A stretch of DNA of 12,806 bases from Nitrospirota bacterium (lineage in GTDB: Bacteria; Nitrospirota; 9FT-COMBO-42-15; HDB-SIOI813). Every line of letters begins with the position of its first letter. The stretch's first letter is position 1. Under the pieces are notes generated by a model, which saw nothing but the letters and a program-made list of their open reading frames with translations, searched no databases and was not told where the DNA came from. This document shows, piece after piece, positions 5,948 through 12,806 of this stretch. A program made the position numbers and the translations under genes. Location of the stretch: assembly GCA_016234155.1 (NCBI GenBank), contig JACRGZ010000178.1, positions 1 through 12,806 of the forward strand, in the 5' to 3' direction.

Positions 5948-8024
5948 TATGCCCCATATGGCACGATCTTCCGGCCTTGACCCCTTCTTTTACCCGCGAT
6001 CGGTTGCAGTCGTTGGGGCATCTAAGGATGAGACTAAGCCCTCCGGCATTGTCTTAAAGAATCTGCTGAACAGTTTTCATGGCAGGATATATCCGGTAAA
6101 CCCACGATACAGGGAACTTAACGGCATCCCCTGTTATCCATCTGTAGCAAACATCCCTGATGATGTATCCCTCTCGGTCTTTATTACCCCTCCTGCAATT
6201 ATCCCTGCACTCCTGAGAGGGCATGCGGCTAAAGACATACACCACGTTATTATTGCAACTGCCGGATTTGGTGAGACAGAGGGGGGAGGCGAAAATGAAA
6301 AGGAGATAAGGAATATTGCACGCCTTTCAGATATCCGTATTATAGGCCCTAATTGTCTGGGGGTATTTCATCCTTCAGTTGGACTTGATACATTCTTTCT
6401 CCCCTATGACCGCGTACCGAGACCACAACAGGGGAATATATCTGTAATCTCTCAGAGCGGCTCTATCCTTGGCGCTACAATGATCCTGATGAGACAAGAG
6501 GGGCTTGGTGTTGCAAAAGCTGTGAGCTACGGCAACAGGGTGGACGTCGGTGAACCGGAACTCCTTGAGTATTTAAGCGCTGATGAGGATACAACTGTCA
6601 TAGGTATCTGCATAGAATCTGTAGGTGATGGAAGGGGGTTTATCCGTGCGGCACAGGGATGCAGGAAGCCGGTTGTTGTCCTCAAGCTTGGACAGCAGCC
6701 TGCAGGAAAGAGGGCAGCCCGCTCTCATACAGGGTCAATGGCAGGCAGATACGAGGTCTTCCAGGCCGCATTCAGGCGAAGCGGGGTATATGAGGCAAGG
6801 ACACTGGAGGAGTTTTTAGACCTGTTAAAAACCTTTTCTATGCGGAGACCCTGCGGAGAGGGGAGGCGTGTACTGATTGTGACCAATGCCGGAGGTATTG
6901 GTGTTATGACGGCAGATCTCTGCAACAGGGAAGGACTTGACGTGCCTGATCTGCCACCTGAGCCGAAGGAGAAGCTCAGGTCTTTACTCCCACCATATTA
7001 TTCCCTTTCAAATCCTATAGACCTCACGGGGAATTCTACGGATGAAGATTTTGCAGTTGTGCTCCGGACATCCCTTGACTATTTTGACGCAGCCATTCTT
7101 ATCCCTTTTATGACAGTCCCCGGCATTACACCACATTTTAGTGAGATGATTGTGTGCGCCCTGCATGGTTACAAAAAGCCTGTAGTATCTCTTAATCCCT
7201 TTGCACAAGACGGCAAGACCCTGGAGGAGTCTTTAAGGCGATGCGGGGTACCCATGTTCCCTACACCTGCAAGGATGGTACGGGCGCTTGCGGCTTTAAT
7301 GAAACCGGGGGCATTTGAGCCTCTTTCCGGGGAGATTAGAGAATATCCGGGGGTTGCCTCTATACTTAAGGATATAAAAAGAGGGGACGTAAAGATATTG
7401 CTTGATGCACTGAATCTTAAATACCCAAAGTCCATCAGGGCTAAAAACCAGACGGAGGCGGTATCTGCGGCACTAAAGACAGGTCTTCCCGTTTCCTTAT
7501 ATATATCTTCACCTGATATCCTTCACAAAACAGATGTAGGCGGGGTAAGGCTTAATCTCAGGAGTATTAAAGAGCTGAGAGAAGGGTATAAAGAAATAAT
7601 AAAATCAGTGAGACATCATATGCCCGATGCCCGTATAACCGGCATTGATGTCGAGGAGATGTCACCCGCCGGTGTGGAGATTATCGTCGGCGGGGTAAGA
7701 GACCCGCACTTTGGCCCTGTTGTCATGCTTGGCCTTGGAGGGATTTTCACAGAGCTCTTAAAAGATGTGGTCTTTGAGATAGCGCCTGTAACACATAACG
7801 GCGCTTACAGGATGATAGAGTCTCTAAGGGGCTATCCTGTTCTAAAGGGAATACGGGGGGCAGCGGCTATAGATGTAGATGCTGTTGCAGATACTATCGT
7901 AAAGGTCTCGGAGGTTATAACATTATTTTCTGAAATCGAAGAGATAGAGTTCAACCCTGCTATAGCATACCCATCAGGGCTGATTGTGGTGGACGCAAAG
8001 ATCGTAATGGCTGACCCTGCATAA
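5943..8024 (+). CDS. ADP-forming acyl-CoA synthetase (fused alpha and beta subunits)
   Basis: This enzyme family interconverts acyl-CoA, ADP and phosphate with free acid, CoA and ATP, giving substrate-level ATP during fermentative breakdown or activating acids. The 693 residues contain a CoA-binding Rossmann domain (about 10-135; SVAVVGASKDETKPSG, GFGETEGGG), succinyl-CoA ligase-like domains (about 145-460; ISQSGSILGA) with the likely phospho-histidine H262 in SHTGSMAG, and a C-terminal ATP-grasp domain (about 470-693). The ATP-grasp part carries SPDILHKTDVGGV with H528, equivalent to the second phosphate-relay histidine, and ends with EIEFNPAIAY. Both relay histidines are present, so it should be active. 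Acetate is the usual substrate, but other short or aryl acids are possible. In-frame ATGs at 5943, 5949 and 5958 compete; no clear ribosome binding site decides. It follows the PstS-like gene by 29 bases. Confidence 0.92.
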   Translation: MLMPHMARSSGLDPFFYPRSVAVVGASKDETKPSGIVLKNLLNSFHGRIYPVNPRYRELNGIPCYPSVANIPDDVSLSVFITPPAIIPALLRGHAAKDIHHVIIATAGFGETEGGGENEKEIRNIARLSDIRIIGPNCLGVFHPSVGLDTFFLPYDRVPRPQQGNISVISQSGSILGATMILMRQEGLGVAKAVSYGNRVDVGEPELLEYLSADEDTTVIGICIESVGDGRGFIRAAQGCRKPVVVLKLGQQPAGKRAARSHTGSMAGRYEVFQAAFRRSGVYEARTLEEFLDLLKTFSMRRPCGEGRRVLIVTNAGGIGVMTADLCNREGLDVPDLPPEPKEKLRSLLPPYYSLSNPIDLTGNSTDEDFAVVLRTSLDYFDAAILIPFMTVPGITPHFSEMIVCALHGYKKPVVSLNPFAQDGKTLEESLRRCGVPMFPTPARMVRALAALMKPGAFEPLSGEIREYPGVASILKDIKRGDVKILLDALNLKYPKSIRAKNQTEAVSAALKTGLPVSLYISSPDILHKTDVGGVRLNLRSIKELREGYKEIIKSVRHHMPDARITGIDVEEMSPAGVEIIVGGVRDPHFGPVVMLGLGGIFTELLKDVVFEIAPVTHNGAYRMIESLRGYPVLKGIRGAAAIDVDAVADTIVKVSEVITLFSEIEEIEFNPAIAYPSGLIVVDAKIVMADPA

Positions 8025-8304
8025 ATTTAAAATTTAAAGAGAAAAGAGGCTCTTGCAAAAGTATAAAAATGTTGTCATTCCCGCATGGTTTTAGCGGGAA
8101 TCTAGTGTTTTATTACAGAAAATCATATCCCCGATAGAAGATTTCGGGGATGACACAGACTTTTGCAAGATCCTCAAAAATTAAAAACATATAACAAGAA
8201 ATGAATAATGAAAATTTGCCGCAAAGAACTAAAAGAGACACAAAAACACTTAAACATTTTTCATTTTTTGTTTAGTGTTATTCATTATCATTAAGTTATT
8301 CAAT
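8025..8304. other. Intergenic region dominated by an inverted-repeat element
   Basis: Between the acyl-CoA synthetase stop and the metalloprotease start, the only clear structure is the 130-base inverted-repeat element at 8046-8175. The remainder (8176-8304) is AT-rich, with no convincing gene or promoter. It contains GCCGCAAAGAACTAAAAGAGACACAAA, a degenerate relative of the CGCAGAGACGCAAAGACG type repeat seen at 222-245. Confidence 0.6.
8046..8175. repeat. 130-base inverted-repeat element with two matching hairpins
   Basis: The outer arms GAGGCTCTTGCAAAAGT (8046-8062) and ACTTTTGCAAGATCCTC (8159-8175) are complementary at 16 of 17 positions. Inside are two hairpins with the same geometry: ATTCCCGC/GCGGGAAT (8077-8101) and ATCCCCGA/TCGGGGAT (8127-8151), each with an 8-base stem and a 9-base loop. 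The first is preceded by TGTC and the second followed by GACA, so the inner part is itself a rough palindrome. There is no coding capacity. It fits a non-autonomous miniature element or a REP/BIME-like structure. It lies downstream of the acyl-CoA synthetase gene and could also end its transcripts. Confidence 0.85.
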
Positions 8305-9741
8305 ATGCTGAGTAGTTACAAATTTTATATCTTGATATTAGGGACGGTATTGCTTTCCAGTTGTGCCTTTCACCCTTTGGTGAGAAAGGATGAGGCGCCC
8401 CCCCCCTCAAAGGAGATGGGCAAGGCCTTTGTAAAAGAAGCCCTACAGCACTATCAGTTTGTAAAAGATCCTGAGGTGGCAGATGTGGTTAATAAGGTTG
8501 GGTATCGTATCATCAGGGCCATAGGTGCGAATCCTGCGGGTTATCACTTCCTTGTGGTGCGGGAAGATCAGCCTAACGCGTTTGCCATACCCGGCGGCTA
8601 TATATTTATATTCGACGGATTGCTCCTCCAGATCAGGGGCGAGGATGAACTTGCCGGTGTCCTCGCCCATGAGATTGCCCATATAGAACGTAATCATTTT
8701 TTTAAAGATGAAAAAAAGATCGCCGCATTGGATATAGCAACTATTGCAGCTATTCTCCTTGGAGGAGGGCCGGCGGCAGTGACAATAGCCGGTGCGGCAA
8801 ATATTGACGTCCGACTCCAGTTCAGCCGGGAAAACGAGTCAGAGGCTGACAGTTACGCCCTCAGGTATATCAAAGAGGGGGGTTATTCCCCTGACGGCCT
8901 TCTCTATTTCTTCGATAGCATGATCCGGTTTGAACGTTTTAACCCGCAGACAGTTCCGGCGTATCTTTCTACACATCCCGGTCTTGGGGAGAGGAGGAAT
9001 CGGATAGCGGATTTTCTCACAAGAGAATCCTCTAAAATTTACGATGAACCGGATGACCGGGGTAAGACGGAGGGTAAGTCAGACTGGTTACGGATGATAA
9101 CAATCCTTGTATCCAATGACCGGAGGTGGAAGGATGAGACAGCGCTCCTGCAGCTCCTTCAGCCCCTTTGGCAGCCCCTCTGGCCCCTCCGGATTGACGA
9201 GATTCATGAGAAAGAGAGAGAAGAGTTGAGCAACTACCTCCTGGGATTGGCTTATATGAAAGGAGGCAGATGCAGTGAGGCTGTCCCAAAATATCTTGCG
9301 GCAATCGGAATCAATAATGAAAACCATATATACTATGCAGATCTTGCGTTCTGTTATCTGAAGCAGCAGGATCTGGGTCTTGCCAGGGAGGCTGCTGTGA
9401 AGAGCCTTGTCTTGCAAAGGGATTATACCCCTGCGCATGTTATCCTCGGTATAATAGAGCAGGACTCCGGCAATATAAAGGAGGCAGCGGCCCACCTTGA
9501 AGAGGCATTGCGGATAAACGAAAAAGATCCGATGGTGAATTTTTATCTTGCTATGGTATACAGGGAGAGCGGCGATGCTGCGAGAGAGGCATTCTATTCT
9601 GCCAGGTATCTCAGGATAAATTTAAACCCGGACAGTGCGCTGGGTGAATTAAACCGTGCAAAGGGTTTTGCTGAAACAGGGAGTCCTCTATACTTCAGGA
9701 TAATACAGGAGGTGGAAGAGATTAGACGAGAGGGGTTGTAA
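8305..9741 (+). CDS. M48-family metalloprotease lipoprotein with TPR repeats (BepA/YfgC-like)
   Basis: A 478-residue predicted lipoprotein: the signal peptide MLSSYKFYILILGTVLL-SSC has a lipobox LSSC with acylated Cys at 20. The peptidase M48 domain (about 35-260) contains HEIAH (122-126) and the downstream ESEAD (178-182), giving zinc ligands H122, H126 and E178 with catalytic E123. Residues about 300-460 form roughly four TPR units (for example LLGLAYMKGGRCSEAVPKYL). This architecture matches BepA/YfgC, periplasmic proteases that degrade or help assemble stalled outer membrane proteins such as LptD. Lipid anchoring differs from E. coli BepA, which is soluble. Start: ATG at 8305 fits the signal peptide; a GTG at 8275 would add 10 residues and neither has a clear ribosome binding site. 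A short duplicated QPLW stretch interrupts the linker at about 286-293. Confidence 0.92.
   Translation: MLSSYKFYILILGTVLLSSCAFHPLVRKDEAPPPSKEMGKAFVKEALQHYQFVKDPEVADVVNKVGYRIIRAIGANPAGYHFLVVREDQPNAFAIPGGYIFIFDGLLLQIRGEDELAGVLAHEIAHIERNHFFKDEKKIAALDIATIAAILLGGGPAAVTIAGAANIDVRLQFSRENESEADSYALRYIKEGGYSPDGLLYFFDSMIRFERFNPQTVPAYLSTHPGLGERRNRIADFLTRESSKIYDEPDDRGKTEGKSDWLRMITILVSNDRRWKDETALLQLLQPLWQPLWPLRIDEIHEKEREELSNYLLGLAYMKGGRCSEAVPKYLAAIGINNENHIYYADLAFCYLKQQDLGLAREAAVKSLVLQRDYTPAHVILGIIEQDSGNIKEAAAHLEEALRINEKDPMVNFYLAMVYRESGDAAREAFYSARYLRINLNPDSALGELNRAKGFAETGSPLYFRIIQEVEEIRREGL
9160..9183 (+). repeat. Tandem 12-base repeat inside the M48 gene
   Basis: CAGCCCCTTTGG is followed at once by CAGCCCCTCTGG, then by a partial third unit CCCCTCCGG. 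In frame it encodes QPLW-QPLW-PLR, in the linker between the peptidase domain and the TPR part. It looks like a local slippage duplication that keeps the frame. Confidence 0.7.
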
Positions 9742-9749
9742 TATTTCTA

Positions 9750-9777
9750 TTGACATATTATTTATCACTGATAAAAT
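9750..9777 (+). promoter_or_regulatory. Sigma-70-like promoter of the methyltransferase unit
   Basis: TTGACA (9750-9755) and TAAAAT (9772-9777, 5 of 6 to consensus) are separated by 16 bases in the 51-base gap between the M48 stop and the methyltransferase ATG. Initiation around 9784 would leave a leader of only about 9 bases before ATG 9793, with no Shine-Dalgarno sequence, so the message may be effectively leaderless. The match is good but is judged by eye. Confidence 0.55.
9761..9775. promoter_or_regulatory. 15-base palindrome overlapping the -10 box, operator candidate
   Basis: TTTATCACTGATAAA is a perfect palindrome about a central C. It covers the spacer end and the first four bases of the -10 box at 9772-9777, where a repressor would block RNA polymerase. 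The core TATCA-N-TGATA has the same form as tet operator cores (TATCAGTGATA), which suggests a TetR-type or similar dimeric repressor. No regulator gene adjoins, so the binding protein is unknown. Confidence 0.45.
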
Positions 9778-9792
9778 AACGCCAATTTACGT

Positions 9793-10632
9793 ATGGACTC
9801 TACCAGTATAGAAGCCATAGCAAATCCTGAAAAAGTCTACGATGGGCTGGCGACCGTATACGATCATTGGATAGAGGAAGTCCCTGCGCTTAAGATCTTC
9901 TATAATATTTTCCACAGGACTATAGAGCAGAACAGGGGGAAATTTTACGGGACAGTATTGGATATAGGATGCGGCACAGGCATCCTCACCCGGCGTATTG
10001 CCTCGATGTCAGGTGTAAAAAGGGTGATAGGGATAGACATATCTCCGGCATCCGTAGGACAGGCATCAGGGAAAGAGATACCGGGGTGCAACTTCTATGT
10101 GGCTTCTGCCACGCAGATCCCCCTTAAAGATAGGTCTGTGGATTGTGTGGTCGCTTATGGAGATACCCTAAGCCATATCCATAAGGAGTACTCATATGCA
10201 GTCAGCGAGACAGCGCGCGTATGCAGGCCGGGGGCCTATATATTCTTTGACATAGATAACAAATGGAATATGAGCCTCTTCTATGAATGGGAGGAGCTCC
10301 GTGCGGCAGTCAGTGCGAGCCTGAGTGAAGGGCATGTCCGCATCTGGTCTTTCGTAGATTCGAGAGGGAAATACAATACCATGAGATTCAAGACCTTTAC
10401 CCCCCATGAGATCAGAATGCTTTTAGCTGCTCATGGTTTGAAAATAGTATCGTTCGAAGGAATAATAATATTACCCAATATCCTGCCGCAAAATATCCAT
10501 TACAGCCCCTCCAGTGGTGGAATATTAGGCAATATTGTTACCGCCCTCGGCAAATTTGACTCATTAGTCAGCAGTCTCCCTGGATTAAGGGGGCTGGGTA
10601 TAGGCGCTTCTATCATTGCTAAGCGAATTTGA
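9793..10632 (+). CDS. Class I SAM-dependent methyltransferase
   Basis: A 279-residue soluble methyltransferase of the UbiE/methyltransferase-11 type. The SAM-binding motif I is VLDIGCGTG (55-63); motif II is GIDIS (80-84) after a beta strand; a motif IV-like segment DCVVAYGDTLSHI and a post-motif VCRPGAYIFFDIDN follow. The C-terminal third holds a hydrophobic Gly/Leu-rich stretch that may form a substrate pocket or contact membrane. The substrate cannot be told from sequence; small molecules, quinones or lipids are possible. A candidate promoter and palindromic operator lie just upstream, and the next gene begins 2 bases after the stop, so it likely heads an operon with two envelope proteins. 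Confidence 0.9.
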   Translation: MDSTSIEAIANPEKVYDGLATVYDHWIEEVPALKIFYNIFHRTIEQNRGKFYGTVLDIGCGTGILTRRIASMSGVKRVIGIDISPASVGQASGKEIPGCNFYVASATQIPLKDRSVDCVVAYGDTLSHIHKEYSYAVSETARVCRPGAYIFFDIDNKWNMSLFYEWEELRAAVSASLSEGHVRIWSFVDSRGKYNTMRFKTFTPHEIRMLLAAHGLKIVSFEGIIILPNILPQNIHYSPSSGGILGNIVTALGKFDSLVSSLPGLRGLGIGASIIAKRI

Positions 10633-10634
10633 GG

Positions 10635-11540
10635 ATGCGAAACTCCCGATACCGGCTGATTGCAGCAGGCATATTAACAGCCCTGATTGTTGCCGTCTGG
10701 TTTTTTAAACCCCTTCCACCGTCAGTCCTGAAGGAGAGGCTCTACGGTCAGGCATACCTTGCCTCGGCAATTAAAATACGATCTATATGGGATAAGCCCT
10801 TTGCATCAATAATCGCCTCTGTCCCCGGAGGTCTGGATTATATTCCGGCGATACCCTTTTTCCTCAGACCGCTGCTGCCTCCGGTTGCAGAGGTGTATCT
10901 CCTGAGCAGTAAAGGAGAAGGGGGGTGGGCTATAGCTGCAGACCTCGGGTGGAGGTCGAGGCTGTTTAAGACGATGCATGGGCTTATAATGGATCAACTG
11001 CAATACAGAGGGGTTGGCGCCCTGGAGGGGGAATATACCCTGAGAACCCCCTCCGGCCGCAGACTCCTTTTATATCAGGATGGCGGCACGCTCTTTGTGG
11101 CAGAAGGCGATGCACTTATCCGGAGGATAATTGAAGCCGGCTCGGACATATCTTATACTCAAGGAAGTCCATACCTGCAAGAAAGGTCTCTCACTTTTGA
11201 TGATAAGAAGGTTATTTTATACTTGTCTTTTACGAACAAAGAAGGGGATGTGGAAAGGGCTGTTGCTATTTTAGAGCGGGGAATAGGATTCCTGTTGCTT
11301 CCATCTGCAGGGGGTATCAGTGATGGCGCTGTTAATGTGCGGTCCGCAGGCGAAAATACCCTTATAGCGGAAATGTCAGTTACTGCCGGCGAAGGCGGTG
11401 ATATTGATGGGATAGAGGGGGATATAGGGTATCTGTCCGATCTCCTCGAAAGATTTCTATCGGCACAAAATATGAAAACTGAGAAGGGCATAACGAAGGA
11501 GGATGGAAGGATAACAGCGCAGATTATGATACACCATTGA
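10635..11540 (+). CDS. Membrane-anchored protein of unknown function (DUF3352-like)
   Basis: I do not recognise a named family with certainty. The 301-residue product has one N-terminal transmembrane segment (about 6-24, YRLIAAGILTALIVAVWFF) and a soluble domain likely in the periplasm. Features such as VEVYLLSSKGEGGWAIAADL, then LLLYQDGGTLFVAEGDALIRRII, then a closing DIEGD-type segment recall DUF3352-like proteins, where repeated beta-alpha units each score a variable. It shares the order and several motifs of the next protein (GxR/EKILY; GTLFVAEGDAL against GWVFIGNKKETL; IEGD near the C terminus followed by L-x-R-x-L-x-A), so they are probably diverged paralogues. ATG at 10635 lies 2 bases after the methyltransferase stop; a TTG at 10629 overlapping that stop is the alternative. 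No catalytic motif is visible. Confidence 0.75.
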   Translation: MRNSRYRLIAAGILTALIVAVWFFKPLPPSVLKERLYGQAYLASAIKIRSIWDKPFASIIASVPGGLDYIPAIPFFLRPLLPPVAEVYLLSSKGEGGWAIAADLGWRSRLFKTMHGLIMDQLQYRGVGALEGEYTLRTPSGRRLLLYQDGGTLFVAEGDALIRRIIEAGSDISYTQGSPYLQERSLTFDDKKVILYLSFTNKEGDVERAVAILERGIGFLLLPSAGGISDGAVNVRSAGENTLIAEMSVTAGEGGDIDGIEGDIGYLSDLLERFLSAQNMKTEKGITKEDGRITAQIMIHH

Positions 11541-11570
11541 AAGTGAATGGTGAATGGGTGGGGATTTACA

Positions 11571-12461
11571 ATGAAAAAAACAGTTGCAATATCTATTGTG
11601 CTTATTGTATTTCTTACCGGGATGAGCCAAAGACTCTGGGCCCTTACCTTTGAGTTCAACAAGGAAAGGCCGGGGGTACAGGCGTTTGCCCTCAAAAACC
11701 TGCGTTTTACAGTTGATGGCGAGGGTATTATCCCCAAACTCCCGCCGACCTTCTATGTAATAACCTATTTCCCTGACGATATACCGGTCTTGGCATTCAA
11801 GATGGGCAAAAAAGGGGATACGCCGGAGAAGGGACACGCCTTTACTCCGTACCTGGAGAAACTTTCAGGCGGGAAAGGTGCAAAGAGTATCAATGGACCG
11901 CATGGTGAGAAGATCTTATACAATCCCGACCGTTCGCCTGATAAAAAGATGTTGTCGTCCTATGCGTTGTGGGATGGATGGGTATTCATAGGTAATAAAA
12001 AAGAGACGTTACATAATCTGCTGAAACTCTACAAGACCCCGACAGATGTCGCAAGTGTCAGTAATCTGAAACCATCTTTTAAAGAATGGAAGGAGGGAAG
12101 TATAAAGTTCTGGGGTGATAACTCGAACAACCACCTTAATAATATCTTTGAGGCGCAGAAAAAAACCATTCTAATCCCCCTTGTTAAAGACCCTAAGAAG
12201 ATCCAATACATGGCAGGCGCTTTTACCTTGACGGATTCCAGAGAAATGCGGGGGAAAATCATTGTGAAACCTGTAAATCAACAGGCATTGAAAGACATTG
12301 AAGGAGATGCAAAGTTTATCAGCGAGACCATTCGCAGAAGACTCGCAGCGATAAAAACGCCCTACAACGGGAAGATATACAGTCAAGACAGCAGCGTAGT
12401 CTATGACGTCTTCATAGGTGATTATGGGGCAGCACAGGGACAGATAGTGAAGGTTAAGTGA
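11571..12461 (+). CDS. Secreted protein of unknown function, paralogue of the preceding gene
   Basis: I do not recognise the family with certainty. The 296 residues begin with a signal peptide (MKKTVAISIVLIVFL... ending RLWA at about 24), so the mature protein should be periplasmic or outside the cell. The body is basic, has no cysteine and no obvious catalytic triad. Segments GEKILYNPD, WDGWVFIGNKKETLHNLL, IEGDAKFISETIRRRLAAI and SVVYDVFIGDY line up with the preceding protein in the same order. ATG at 11571 is chosen because GGTGGGG stands 7 bases upstream and the Lys-Lys signal peptide starts there; an upstream in-frame ATG (11547) would prepend eight residues without signal character. It follows the previous gene by 30 bases, probably in one transcript. 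The stop codon is also the first unit of a short repeat. Confidence 0.78.
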   Translation: MKKTVAISIVLIVFLTGMSQRLWALTFEFNKERPGVQAFALKNLRFTVDGEGIIPKLPPTFYVITYFPDDIPVLAFKMGKKGDTPEKGHAFTPYLEKLSGGKGAKSINGPHGEKILYNPDRSPDKKMLSSYALWDGWVFIGNKKETLHNLLKLYKTPTDVASVSNLKPSFKEWKEGSIKFWGDNSNNHLNNIFEAQKKTILIPLVKDPKKIQYMAGAFTLTDSREMRGKIIVKPVNQQALKDIEGDAKFISETIRRRLAAIKTPYNGKIYSQDSSVVYDVFIGDYGAAQGQIVKVK

Positions 12462-12479
12462 GACGTGAGAGGTGAGATG
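12459..12479 (+). repeat. Triplicated heptamer TGAGANG
   Basis: TGAGACG, TGAGAGG and TGAGATG follow one another; the first contains the TGA stop codon of the preceding gene. Short arrays of this kind (CGTCTCACGTCTCA on the other strand) also occur dispersed in other bacterial genomes. Confidence 0.55.
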
Positions 12480-12568
12480 AAGGGCGTTCAGAAATACAGG
12501 TCTCTGTTGCCCTGTTCTATCTCTTCGAGTTTTTGAATTAATAAATCGGAATGAAACTCTTGTGCTGG

Positions 12569-12806
12569 TTATACGTTGCTGGTTTCCCTTTTTCTCTGTT
12601 CCTGAATTTTCTCCTTCAGCCATGTATCGGCGAGTTCTTCTAAGGATATATGTCTCGATCTGGCGATTTCTGTTAATTTGCCGGCGAGTTCAGCGTTAAG
12701 GGCCAAGATGTGTGTTCTTTTTTTGATATCCACTTCAAAGTGGGCTTCCGGCATTGCATCCCAGTACTCACCCAGATCATGGGTGTCAAAGAACTTTACC
12801 AGTCTA
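12569..12806 (-). CDS. CopG-type antitoxin, C-terminal part (start beyond window)
   Basis: The frame is open from the right edge of the window to the stop at 12569 (78 residues visible) and its start is outside. The visible sequence begins RLVKFFDTHDLGEYWDAMPE, with the THDLxEYWD-x-MPE motif, continues through FEVDIKKRTHILAL and ends with a helical IARSRHISLEELADTWLKEKI and basic tail. This pattern matches a family of CopG/ribbon-helix-helix-like antitoxins commonly paired with BrnT-like toxins. The toxin gene would be expected beyond 12806, upstream of this gene; it cannot be seen here. An internal ATG at 12754 would give a 61-residue protein but would cut through the conserved THDLxEYWD motif, so I do not use it. 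It is convergent with the preceding unknown gene, 107 bases away. Confidence 0.75.
   Translation of the reverse strand, partial: RLVKFFDTHDLGEYWDAMPEAHFEVDIKKRTHILALNAELAGKLTEIARSRHISLEELADTWLKEKIQEQRKRETSNV

Noticed and set aside
8275..8304. GTG start adding 10 residues to the M48 lipoprotein
   Set aside because: The ATG at 8305 gives a standard 19-residue lipoprotein signal with lipobox; the extension places extra hydrophobic residues ahead and has no ribosome binding site.
9032..9495. Minus-strand open frames of 90 and 135 codons within the M48 gene
   Set aside because: Shadows of the GC-rich TPR region; no start context or domain.
11159..11837. Two long minus-strand open frames (192 and 126 codons) antisense to the two unknown exported proteins
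   Set aside because: They overlap each other and the plus-strand genes, which have signal or membrane segments, good spacing and shared motifs; the antisense frames show none.
12481..12513. Possible terminator hairpin AGGGC...GCCCT after the last plus-strand gene
   Set aside because: Only a 5-base outer stem with a broken interior and a long loop, and no T-run follows, so it is not a convincing intrinsic terminator.

Overview
The window looks like bacterial chromosome of moderate GC content, most like an environmental, Nitrospirota- or Deltaproteobacteria-type genome. That guess rests on a fused ADP-forming acyl-CoA synthetase, a phoH-ybeY-dgkA-ftsY housekeeping block, and several dispersed palindromic repeats of a kind common in such genomes. 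It is an inference, not a taxonomic assignment. No rRNA, tRNA, CRISPR array, phage module or complete insertion sequence was seen.

Left part (1-5047, minus strand): a tight run of six genes reads from about 5047 down to 261. The order is a receiver-histidine kinase, a LuxR-type response regulator, a PhoH-like ATPase (YbeZ), the rRNA maturation endonuclease YbeY, a fused undecaprenol kinase/PAP2 phosphatase, and the SRP receptor FtsY. Gaps are at most about 20 bases and most neighbours overlap, so it is probably one operon joining a cytosolic two-component system to ribosome quality control, lipid carrier recycling and membrane protein targeting. Beyond ftsY lie a short triplicated octamer and a decayed fragment of a GxxExxY-family gene.

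Middle (5048-8304, plus strand): a divergent intergenic region holds a dispersed palindrome fragment and a 126-base inverted-repeat element. It is followed by a small secreted PstS-like binding protein and a 693-residue ADP-forming acyl-CoA synthetase with both catalytic histidines. After these comes a second inverted-repeat element (8046-8175) containing two hairpins of matching geometry.

Right part (8305-12461, plus strand): a lipoprotein-type M48 metalloprotease with TPRs (BepA-like), then a probable separate transcription unit. That unit has a near-consensus promoter overlapped by a 15-base palindrome, and contains a class I methyltransferase and two exported or membrane-anchored proteins of unknown function that look like diverged tandem paralogues. 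At the right edge, on the minus strand, is the C-terminal part of a CopG-type antitoxin whose start and presumed toxin partner lie outside the window.

No clear new defence or biosynthetic system is visible. The most unusual points are a palindromic repeat translated in frame inside YbeY, the DgkA-PAP2 fusion, the two inverted-repeat elements, and the operator-like promoter with its paralogous envelope-protein pair.
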